A stretch of 6,896 nt of DNA. Origin: an uncultured Collinsella sp. (lineage in GTDB: Bacteria; Actinomycetota; Coriobacteriia; Coriobacteriales; Coriobacteriaceae). Shown piece after piece: positions 1 to 6,075 of this stretch. The stretch covers positions 1-6,896 of the forward strand of contig URXE01000083.1 of assembly GCA_900551815.1 (NCBI GenBank). The letters are read 5' to 3'. The notes beneath the pieces were generated by a model, which ran no database searches, was not told the origin of the DNA, and saw nothing but the letters and a program-made list of their open reading frames with translations. Position 1 is the stretch's first letter. Each line of letters begins with the position of its first letter. The translations under genes were made by a program, and so were the position numbers.

Positions 1-143
1 TCTTGGGCACGCTTCCCATTAATCCGGCACTCGCCGAGGCCTGCGATAAGGGCGAGGTCGAGACCGCGCTGCCCGATGGCATGTTGCCCAAGGCAGTCTC
101 TGCCGTCGAGGCTATTACCCCGCACGAGACCGACGAGGCCTAA
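1..143 (+). CDS. C-terminal end of Mrp/NBP35-family P-loop ATPase (partial)
   Basis: Only the last 46 codons are in the window, read in the frame starting at base 3 and ending at TAA 141-143. The peptide begins LGTLPINPALAEACDKGEVE and ends in HETDEA. The stretch 'LG-LPI-P-LAEACDKGE' matches the C-terminal signature of Mrp/NBP35 (ApbC) ATPases, where a conserved 'LG.lP.dp' strand is followed by 'D.G.p'. In characterised homologues these cytosolic ATPases bind and transfer Fe-S clusters to apoproteins. The Walker A motif and any cluster-binding cysteines would lie upstream and cannot be checked. A GAGG at 135-138, within the last codons of this gene, serves as ribosome binding site for the next one, and the stop codon directly abuts the next start, so the two are probably cotranscribed and translationally coupled. 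The family call rests on a short tail and is therefore moderate. Confidence 0.7.
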   Translation, partial: LGTLPINPALAEACDKGEVETALPDGMLPKAVSAVEAITPHETDEA

Positions 144-1415
144 GTGAACACGAGCGCCTTCTATGACGTCCTGGTAATCGGCGGCGGGGCTTCAGGCCTC
201 GCCGCCGCCATTACGGCCGCACGTGCTGGCAAAAGCGTCTGCATCGTTGAGCGCGATGTCGCCTGCGGCCTTAAGCTCCTTGCGACCGGCAACGGCCGCT
301 GCAACCTCTCCAACGAATCGATTGATCCTCAGCGGTATAACCACCCCGCATTCGTCGAATCTGTCATGGGCCCCCAACCCGAACAAGAGCTTATGGGTTT
401 CTTCTCCTCGCTGGGCATCATGACAACCTCTGAGGAAGGCCGACTGTACCCGCGCTCCCTTCGCGCCGAATCGGTGCGCGACGCACTTCACAATGTTTGC
501 GACCGCCTGGGTATCACCTTAATCTGCGGAGCCAACGTTGCCTCGGCGCACAAAGCTTCCGAAGGCTGGACACTCCAAATAGACCGTCCAGCGCGGGCAC
601 TCAAGGCAAAAAAGCACGACGACCGAAAATCGGAGCTCCGCTCGCTTCGGAAAGCGCTCGCCGATGTCCCTCGCAAGAACGAGGCCCTGGAGGCACATGC
701 CGTAATTATCGCCACGGGTGGCAACCCCACCGGTATCGCCGATACGTTTCGCCTCCCCCTCACTTCGCTGCGCCCCATCCTCTGCCCCGTATCGGCAACG
801 GTCGTCGGCGATCGGGCGGCACTCAAGACGTTAGATGGCCTGCGCGTCCGCGCCCGCTTGACGCTCGCCCGCAATCATAATGAGCTCTGGCACGAAGACG
901 GTGAAGTCCTGTTTCGAACCTTCGGTATCTCGGGCGTCGCTGTCTTCAACCTCTCCCGTCGTATCCAGCACGGCGATACGATCCTGCTCGACGTTTTCCC
1001 CGACCTCTCCAAAGACGAGCTGCTCGATATGCTTAACCGGCGCGTTGAGCTGCTCGGCGGCTTTTCGCCCCGCGATCCCCGTTGGCTCGACGGTATGCTT
1101 GCCCCGCAACTCTCCCGCGTCGTCTGCACAGCGTTCGAGCAGTGCCATCCAGGCTCCAACGATGTCATCCACCTGGTCTCAATCCTCAAACACTTTAAGT
1201 TGCTCGTCGAGGGAACAGCCGAGGAGCGCTCGGCGCAGGTCACGCGTGGTGGCGTATCTGTCGAGAGCATCTCAATACCCAGTCTACGCGCGCGCAGCGT
1301 TGTCGACGCCCCGCTTTACGTCTGCGGCGAAGCGCTCGACATCGACGCCGATTGCGGAGGCTTTAACCTTGCGTGGGCATGGCTCTCGGGCATTCGCGCT
1401 GCAAGCAGCCTGTAG
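144..1415 (+). CDS. HI0933/BaiN-family NAD(P)/FAD-dependent oxidoreductase
   Basis: This is a 423-residue flavoprotein starting at GTG 144, directly after the upstream TAA, with GAGG at 135-138 five bases before the start. That start puts the dinucleotide-binding motif at residues 13-18 (GGGASG), where the family expects it, with the ribose-binding Glu at E36. The family hallmark TGNGRCNLSN follows at 48-57, then GRLYPRSLRAESV at about 99-111, a second FAD-contacting ATGG at 190-193, and the C-terminal block GGVSVESI (369-376) plus YVCGEALDID..CGGFNLAWAW (392-413). These are cytosolic enzymes of mostly unknown substrate. Members have been linked to bile-acid reduction (BaiN) or aminoacetone oxidation, but nothing here allows such an assignment. 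Two oddities are visible. A Lys/Arg-rich segment at about 148-183 precedes ATGG. The usual 'GSTGDGY.LA..LGH' loop after ATGG is about 15 residues shorter. No frameshift is seen. The family call is firm and the substrate unknown. Confidence 0.88.
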   Translation: MNTSAFYDVLVIGGGASGLAAAITAARAGKSVCIVERDVACGLKLLATGNGRCNLSNESIDPQRYNHPAFVESVMGPQPEQELMGFFSSLGIMTTSEEGRLYPRSLRAESVRDALHNVCDRLGITLICGANVASAHKASEGWTLQIDRPARALKAKKHDDRKSELRSLRKALADVPRKNEALEAHAVIIATGGNPTGIADTFRLPLTSLRPILCPVSATVVGDRAALKTLDGLRVRARLTLARNHNELWHEDGEVLFRTFGISGVAVFNLSRRIQHGDTILLDVFPDLSKDELLDMLNRRVELLGGFSPRDPRWLDGMLAPQLSRVVCTAFEQCHPGSNDVIHLVSILKHFKLLVEGTAEERSAQVTRGGVSVESISIPSLRARSVVDAPLYVCGEALDIDADCGGFNLAWAWLSGIRAASSL

Positions 1416-1425
1416 CCGCGCAGTC

Positions 1426-1431
1426 TATAAT
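1426..1431 (+). promoter_or_regulatory. Candidate -10 box (TATAAT) for the downstream FAD dehydrogenase
   Basis: A perfect TATAAT lies 10 bases after the TAG of the preceding gene and 64 bases before the ATG at 1496. A start around 1438-1440 would give a leader of roughly 57 bases carrying the hairpin at 1446-1469. No good -35 hexamer is found 16-18 bases upstream (AAGCAG at spacing 17) and there is no TG extension. The promoter is plausible but rests on one element. Confidence 0.4.
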
Positions 1432-1445
1432 CAAAAACGCATTCG

Positions 1446-1477
1446 GGCCGTCTGGGATACCGGACGGCCTCTTTCTT
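1446..1477 (+). terminator. 10-bp GAUA-tetraloop hairpin with weak U-tract (terminator or leader structure)
   Basis: GGCCGTCTGG (1446-1455) pairs with CCGGACGGCC (1460-1469), giving ten pairs with one U-G wobble closed by a GATA tetraloop. TCTTTCTT follows at 1470-1477. The shape fits an intrinsic terminator for the Mrp/flavoprotein unit, although the U-tract is interrupted by cytosines. It also lies between a TATAAT and a strong ribosome binding site, so if that promoter is real the hairpin sits in the 5' leader of the next gene and could attenuate transcription or protect the message. Confidence 0.6.
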
Positions 1478-1483
1478 GCCTCT

Positions 1484-1489
1484 AAGGAG
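1484..1489 (+). promoter_or_regulatory. Ribosome binding site fixing the start at 1496
   Basis: AAGGAG followed by a six-base spacer and ATG. It is the only strong Shine-Dalgarno sequence near the 5' end of this frame, and it decides for ATG 1496 over the longer frame beginning at 1373. Confidence 0.8.
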
Positions 1490-1495
1490 ACCTCG

Positions 1496-3136
1496 ATGAT
1501 CGAAATCACCCAAGTCAACGCGTCGCTCGATGAAGCCGGCGATGAAAATGCCTGCCTCATTGTTGGCAAGCGAGTCGCCAAGCGCGTCCTACGTTGCAAG
1601 GACTCCGAGATCAAGTCCATCGAGCTCCACCGCAAGTCAATCGACGCTCGCAAAAAACGAGACGTCCATTTTATCCTGAGCTTTCGTGTTGAGCTGACCA
1701 GTCCCCACCTCGAGCGAGAGGCGGTCGACAGCGTTTCCGAACGTGACCGCTCGCACGTACGCGCGATAGATGACGATGAGCCTTCATTCCCCACCCCCGT
1801 CTCCGACGCACCTCAAGAACGCCCTGTCGTTGTCGGCGCCGGATGCGCCGGCCTTTTCGCTGCGCTTACGCTCGCCGAAGCAGGTCTTAAGCCCTTGCTC
1901 ATCGAGCGCGGCGACCCGGCATTTCGCCGCTCGCATGCGATCGACCTCTTTCTAAAGGAGCGCATCCTCGACCCCGAGAGTAATATCCAGTTTGGTCTGG
2001 GCGGCGCGGGGACCTTCTCGGACGGCAAGCTCAATACAGGAACAAAAAATCCCGCCCATCGCCTTATCCTCGAAACCTTCGTCGAGGCGGGTGCGCCCCG
2101 CGATATTCTGTGGGATGCCAAGCCGCACATTGGCTCCGACATCCTTCCCACGGTTGTCACCGCTATATCCCAGCGCATCGAGCAGCTCGGAGGTGTCGTC
2201 CGTTATCGAACAAAGCTCGTCGACATTCGCATCGACGCGTCTGGCGCCATCACCGGTATTGATGTCCAATCGTCCCAAGACGCCGCTTGCGAGCCAATCG
2301 AGACAAAGCACCTCATCCTCGCCTGCGGGCATTCTGCTCGCGATATTTTTGAGCTCCTTAAGGACCACAACGTGGCCCTCGCACAAAAGACCTTTGCCAT
2401 GGGCGTTCGCATCGAGCATCCGCAGCGCGACATCGACCGAGCCCAATATGGAGCCTCGGCGGGACAACCAGCGCTCGGGGCGGCCCCTTACAAACTTGTT
2501 GCCCATCTTCCCAACGGGCGCAGCGTGTTCTCGTTTTGCATGTGCCCCGGAGGACAGGTTGTCGCGGCTTCTTCCGAGCAAGGCCATCTGTGCGTCAACG
2601 GCGCCAGCCTCAATGCCCGCGACGGGCGCAACGCGAATGCCGCCCTACTCGTTAACGTCACACCTGACGACCTTCCCGGCGATGATCCGCTCGCAGGCAT
2701 TGAGCTCCAGCGCGCCTGCGAGCGAGCCGCTTATCGCCTGGGCGGCTCCAACTGGAACGCGCCGGCACAGCTCGTCGGGGATTTCCTTGCCGGGCGCGCC
2801 AGCACGGCACCCGGAAAGGTAAAACCGACCTATCCACTTGGCGTGACCTGGACGGCGATCGACGATGCCCTCCCGCGACATATCGTCGAATCGCTTCGTT
2901 TGGGAATCCCCCTGCTCGGTAAGAAACTGCGTGGCTATGACCGCCCCGATGCGGTCCTCACTGGCGTGGAGACGCGTTCGAGCTCCCCGGTCACCGTCAC
3001 CCGCGATCGAACATGCCACGCCGTGTCGACTCCGGGTCTTTACCCTTGCGGCGAGGGTGCCGGATATGCCGGCGGCATCATGAGTGCCGCCACCGACGGC
3101 ATCCGTTGCGCTGAGGCGCTGATAGCAGACCTCTAG
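1496..3136 (+). CDS. COG2509-type FAD-dependent dehydrogenase (uncharacterised)
   Basis: This is a 546-residue flavoprotein. I chose ATG 1496 because AAGGAG (1484-1489) lies six bases upstream and the protein then begins MIEITQVNASL, the expected N-terminal domain. The open frame runs back to 1373, but that would overlap the previous gene and place the hairpin inside coding sequence. Domains: a small alpha/beta domain at about 1-67; an acidic, probably flexible linker at about 68-108; an FAD-binding Rossmann motif GAGCAG at 114-119, with Cys where Pro is common and E137 as likely ribose ligand; the family signature ES-IQFGLGGAGTFSDGKLNT at about 161-181; PHIGSD at 210-215; and the C-terminal CGEGAGYAGGIMSAATDGI at 518-536, which closes the FAD site. 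The glycine-rich signature and the 'PHIG(T/S)D' motif are diagnostic for the COG2509 dehydrogenases, cytosolic proteins found in many anaerobes with no established substrate. It ends at TAG 3134-3136, just before a hairpin. Confidence 0.88.
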   Translation: MIEITQVNASLDEAGDENACLIVGKRVAKRVLRCKDSEIKSIELHRKSIDARKKRDVHFILSFRVELTSPHLEREAVDSVSERDRSHVRAIDDDEPSFPTPVSDAPQERPVVVGAGCAGLFAALTLAEAGLKPLLIERGDPAFRRSHAIDLFLKERILDPESNIQFGLGGAGTFSDGKLNTGTKNPAHRLILETFVEAGAPRDILWDAKPHIGSDILPTVVTAISQRIEQLGGVVRYRTKLVDIRIDASGAITGIDVQSSQDAACEPIETKHLILACGHSARDIFELLKDHNVALAQKTFAMGVRIEHPQRDIDRAQYGASAGQPALGAAPYKLVAHLPNGRSVFSFCMCPGGQVVAASSEQGHLCVNGASLNARDGRNANAALLVNVTPDDLPGDDPLAGIELQRACERAAYRLGGSNWNAPAQLVGDFLAGRASTAPGKVKPTYPLGVTWTAIDDALPRHIVESLRLGIPLLGKKLRGYDRPDAVLTGVETRSSSPVTVTRDRTCHAVSTPGLYPCGEGAGYAGGIMSAATDGIRCAEALIADL

Positions 3137-3162
3137 TGCACGAACTCCCGCGTCCGAACGAC

Positions 3163-3198
3163 ACAGGCCCCAAGCTCCACAGGGAACTCGGGGCCTGT
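3163..3198. terminator. Long hairpin between convergent genes (probable shared terminator)
   Basis: ACAGGCCCC (3163-3171) pairs perfectly with GGGGCCTGT (3190-3198). The stem continues inward through AG/CT and TCC/GGA pairs broken by two A-C mismatches, leaving a small loop around 3179-3182. It lies 26 bases after the stop of the + strand dehydrogenase and 3 bases after the stop of uvrB on the - strand. Neither side has a good run of U (TTCGCTACTTCC on +, GTCGTTCGG on -), so termination efficiency is uncertain. It is the only structure in the 65-base convergent gap. Confidence 0.6.
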
Positions 3199-3201
3199 TC
3201 G

Positions 3202-5442
3202 CTACTTCCTGAATCTTGCACCCTGGCGTTTTCTGCCCGAAGCAAAGGTAGAGCCCTTGCGAGCCTGCGAACGCAAACGCTCGATCGTTTCGTCCTCAGA
3301 TGCGCCCTCAAGCATCGCCCGAATCTGAACGACGGCATCGCGCAGACGTGCCGCCTCCTCAAAGTCCATGGCGGCGGAAGCGTTACGCATGTCTTCCTCC
3401 ATGGTCTCGACAATCCGCACGAGCTCGTCATGCGGCAGCCCTTCCAGCTGCTCGGCAAGCGTCTGCTCGGGCGCCACCGTCTCCGGCGCGGCGCCCTCGC
3501 CGTTTTCGTCGGGTGTATAGAACGCACCGTGACCCAGCGAATCGCCTCTCGAGCGCCCCTTCGAGCCCACAGTCTTTTCGGCTTCGGCAATAAAGCTCGA
3601 AATGTCGTTAATGGCCTTGCGAACCGTCTTGGGCACAATGCCATGCTCTTCGTTATATGCCATCTGAATCTCGCGACGGCGTTGCGTCTCCTCGATGGCT
3701 TCTTTCATCGAATCGGTCACAACGTCTGCATACATGATGACCTCGCCGTCGGCATTACGGGCCGCACGGCCAATCGTCTGAATCAACGAACGGCGATTGC
3801 GCAAGAAACCTTCCTTGTCAGCGTCGAGTATTGCCACCAGCGAGACCTCGGGAAGATCTAGACCCTCGCGGAGCAGGTTGATGCCAACGAGAACATCGAT
3901 CTTTCCCTCGCGCAGCGTTCGCAGGATCTCGACACGGTCCATCGTCGCCGTATCGGAATGCATGTAGTTGACCTTAATGCCAGCGTCGAGTAGGTGATCG
4001 GTCAGGTCCTCGGCCATGCGCTTGGTGAGCGTGGTCACCAGCACGCGCTCCTTGCGGGCAACGCGCTCGCGAATCTCGTCCTCAAGATCGTCAATCTGCC
4101 CACGAACAGGACGCACATCGATCTTGGGGTCGAGCAGACCGGTCGGACGAATAATCTGCTCAACGTCATTCTGGCTAACCCGCAGCTCGTAGTCGCCCGG
4201 CGTGGCCGAAACGTAGATGAACTGGGGAATCCTCGCCTCAAACTCATCGAAACGAAGCGGGCGGTTATCGAGTGCCGAAGGCAGACGAAAACCATGCTCC
4301 ACCAGCGTCACCTTACGCGAGCGGTCGCCTTCGTGCATGCCGCGGATCTGCGGCACCGTCACATGGCTCTCATCGATGATGCAGAGCATGTCCTTAGGAA
4401 AGTAATCGATCAGGGTAAACGGCGGCTCGCCCGGTTTTCGACCGTCCAGATGACGCGAGTAGTTCTCGATACCGTTACAAAAACCCATGGTCTCGAGCAT
4501 CTCAAGATCATAGTCGGTGCGCTGCTGCAGACGCTGTGCCTCGAGCAGCTTATCAGTCGCCTTGAGCTCGGCCACACGTTTCTCGCACTCTTCGCTGATT
4601 GATTTCAGAGCCGGTTTGACCTTAGGCTTCTCAGTCACGTAGTGCGAGGCCGGCCACACGGGAATGGCCTCGTACTCACGCAGCATCTCGCCGGTGACCT
4701 CGTCGATCTCGGCAATCAGCTCGACCTCGTCGCCAAAGAACTCAAACCGCAACGGATGCTCGGCATAGGGCGGATACACGTCGACGACATCGCCGCGCAC
4801 GCGGAAAGTGCCGCGTGCCAGGTCATAGTCATTGCGATCGTACTGAATATCGATAAGCGCATGGATAAAGTCATCGCGCTCGAGCGGCACCTTCTTGTCG
4901 ACGTTCGGAGCTAGGCCAGCATAGTCCTCGGGAGAGCCAATGCCATAGATACACGAGACCGATGCGACGACGATCACATCGCGTCGAGATAGCAGCGATG
5001 CGGTCGCCTGATGTCGCAGCATCTCGACCTCTTCGTTAATCGAGGAATCTTTCTCGATATACGTATCGCTTTGCGGCACATACGCTTCGGGTTGATAGTA
5101 ATCGTAGTACGACACAAAATAGACCACGGCGTTGTCAGGGAAGAATTCCTTGAGCTCGCTCGCGAGCTGAGCGGCAAGCGTTTTGTTGGGAGCCATGACC
5201 AGCGTCGGTTTCCCCAGGGCCTCAATAGTCTTAGCCATCGTGAAGGTCTTACCCGAACCAGTCACGCCCAGCAAAACCTGATAGCGATCTCCGTCCCTCA
5301 CGCCCTGCACAAGCGACTCAATGGCCTTAGGCTGGGAACCAGCGGGCTCATATGGAGACACGACCTTAAATGGCACCTCAGAGCCCACAACGCCAAAACG
5401 TTTGAGCTCTCCTCCAACACGCTCAACTTCAAATTCCGCCAT
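3202..5442 (-). CDS. uvrB: UvrABC excinuclease subunit B
   Basis: UvrB is the damage-verifying DNA helicase of nucleotide excision repair. It is loaded by UvrA and then recruits UvrC for incision. This 746-residue protein has Walker A GVTGSGKT at 59-66, APNKTLAAQL at 84-93, the DNA-clamping beta-hairpin YYDYYQPEAYVP at 112-123 with the following EKDSSIN, the Walker B/DEAD-like box DESH at 357-360, GFRLPSALDNRPL at 384-396, SATPG at 412-416, RPTGLLDP at 432-439, and helicase motifs V/VI in GINLLREGLDLPEV (520-533) and QTIGRAARN (555-563). A UVR domain, which pairs with UvrC, lies at about 669-711. The start ATG has TAGGAG (5448-5453) five bases upstream. The protein is longer than most relatives (E. 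coli 673 residues). The excess is in a 25-residue N-terminal lead, an acidic linker at about 621-668 and a basic tail at 712-746. The usual GDQP of the adenine-contacting motif reads GSQP (35-38). It is probably cotranscribed with the two upstream minus-strand genes. Confidence 0.97.
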   Translation of the reverse strand: MAEFEVERVGGELKRFGVVGSEVPFKVVSPYEPAGSQPKAIESLVQGVRDGDRYQVLLGVTGSGKTFTMAKTIEALGKPTLVMAPNKTLAAQLASELKEFFPDNAVVYFVSYYDYYQPEAYVPQSDTYIEKDSSINEEVEMLRHQATASLLSRRDVIVVASVSCIYGIGSPEDYAGLAPNVDKKVPLERDDFIHALIDIQYDRNDYDLARGTFRVRGDVVDVYPPYAEHPLRFEFFGDEVELIAEIDEVTGEMLREYEAIPVWPASHYVTEKPKVKPALKSISEECEKRVAELKATDKLLEAQRLQQRTDYDLEMLETMGFCNGIENYSRHLDGRKPGEPPFTLIDYFPKDMLCIIDESHVTVPQIRGMHEGDRSRKVTLVEHGFRLPSALDNRPLRFDEFEARIPQFIYVSATPGDYELRVSQNDVEQIIRPTGLLDPKIDVRPVRGQIDDLEDEIRERVARKERVLVTTLTKRMAEDLTDHLLDAGIKVNYMHSDTATMDRVEILRTLREGKIDVLVGINLLREGLDLPEVSLVAILDADKEGFLRNRRSLIQTIGRAARNADGEVIMYADVVTDSMKEAIEETQRRREIQMAYNEEHGIVPKTVRKAINDISSFIAEAEKTVGSKGRSRGDSLGHGAFYTPDENGEGAAPETVAPEQTLAEQLEGLPHDELVRIVETMEEDMRNASAAMDFEEAARLRDAVVQIRAMLEGASEDETIERLRSQARKGSTFASGRKRQGARFRK

Positions 5443-5447
5443 GGATA

Positions 5448-5453
5448 CTCCTA
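5448..5453 (-). promoter_or_regulatory. uvrB ribosome binding site
   Basis: TAGGAG on the minus strand, with a five-base spacer to ATG at 5442. It supports this start, which leaves a 25-residue lead before the conserved SPYEPAG motif. Confidence 0.7.
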
Positions 5454-5463
5454 ACTCATATAT

Positions 5464-5478
5464 CTGCAGTATACGCAG
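5464..5478 (-). promoter_or_regulatory. Candidate uvrB promoter/operator element
   Basis: The 51-base gap upstream of uvrB contains TATACT on the minus strand (5468-5473), five of six matches to a -10 box. It lies within CTGC...GCAG arms (5464-5467 and 5475-5478) and overlaps the palindrome GTATAC. The -35 region at spacing 16-17 (AGGACT or TAGGAC) is weak and falls in the last codons of the upstream gene. It could give uvrB its own damage-responsive transcription, but the arms match neither the Gram-positive CGAAC-N4-GTTCG nor the full E. coli CTGT-N8-ACAG LexA box, so this is only a candidate. Confidence 0.3.
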
Positions 5479-5493
5479 GCGGCAGGCATAGTC

Positions 5494-6075
5494 CTATACG
5501 AACCGATCGGGATAGAGGGTCTTGTAGCGAACCCAGGCATTATTGACACGAATCAGATACGCCTGCGTCTCGGGAAAGGTGATTGCATTATGAAGCGACG
5601 TACTCTGCTGCGCCCATCCGTCGACATTGCCCATACCGGCGTTATAGGCGGCAATGGCGCTGTCAGTCGACCCGTTAAAATACGTTAGAAGATACGAAAG
5701 GTACGCACATCCAAACTCGATGTTCGTAACGGGATCGTTAAGGTTGTCGGCTGAATACTCGCTACCATCGACAAGACCCTTGGCAATCATATCCTGGGCA
5801 GTCTCGGGCATCAGCTGCATCAATCCCTGAGCGCCTTGATTCGACTCAGCCTCGGGATCCCAATTCGATTCCGACTTTATGACAGCACACACCAGATACG
5901 GATCGAGATTGTGCGAAATGCTCGATTGCTTTATGTACGCCTCGTAGTCAATCGGATACAAAGGCTTAAAGAAGGCGGCAGGTGCATACGAGTAGACGAG
6001 CGAAATAATGCCGAAGACGAACATAACGGCAAGTGGCACCACGCGATACCACGTAAAGAAACGTGTCTTAGGCAT
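5494..6075 (-). CDS. Membrane-anchored SLT-family lytic transglycosylase
   Basis: This 193-residue protein is predicted to cleave the MurNAc-GlcNAc bond of peptidoglycan outside the membrane. A short basic N-terminus (MPKTRFFTWYR) precedes one hydrophobic segment at about 12-33. No clear signal-peptidase or lipobox Cys follows, so it is probably an uncleaved anchor with the enzyme domain outside. The SLT (goose-lysozyme-like) domain runs from about residue 43 to the end. It has the catalytic Glu E69 in 'VIKSESNWDP', the GAQGLMQLMP motif at 81-90, AAYNAGMGNVDGW at 142-154 and ETQAYLIRV at 169-177. All family motifs are intact and the domain is near minimal size, with no LysM or other wall-binding module. 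A strong AAGGAGG at 6082-6088 lies six bases before the ATG. The start lies inside the end of coaE (8-base overlap), indicating coupling. The stop is 51 bases before uvrB. Family is firm; physiological role is unknown. Confidence 0.9.
   Translation of the reverse strand: MPKTRFFTWYRVVPLAVMFVFGIISLVYSYAPAAFFKPLYPIDYEAYIKQSSISHNLDPYLVCAVIKSESNWDPEAESNQGAQGLMQLMPETAQDMIAKGLVDGSEYSADNLNDPVTNIEFGCAYLSYLLTYFNGSTDSAIAAYNAGMGNVDGWAQQSTSLHNAITFPETQAYLIRVNNAWVRYKTLYPDRFV

Noticed and set aside
1373..1495. 41-codon N-terminal extension of the COG2509 gene
   Set aside because: Overlaps the end of the previous gene and runs through the hairpin and the ribosome binding site; the conserved N-terminus begins at 1496.
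1952..2587. 211-codon - strand open frame opposite the COG2509 gene
   Set aside because: Lies opposite the diagnostic glycine-rich and PHIGSD motifs; no family resemblance of its own.
3136..3861. 241-codon + strand open frame opposite the 3' part of uvrB
   Set aside because: It is antisense to clearly conserved UvrB sequence including the UVR domain. Its length reflects G/C third positions in uvrB. It has no recognisable motif and no ribosome binding site I can see.
3994..4602. 202-codon + strand open frame opposite uvrB
   Set aside because: Antisense shadow of helicase motifs in uvrB, with His/Leu/Arg-rich composition typical of such frames.
5498..5510. Possible SOS box half-site near CGAACCGATCGG upstream of uvrB
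   Set aside because: Only one half (GTTCG on the minus strand) fits the CGAAC-N4-GTTCG pattern, and the bases are the last codons of the lytic transglycosylase.
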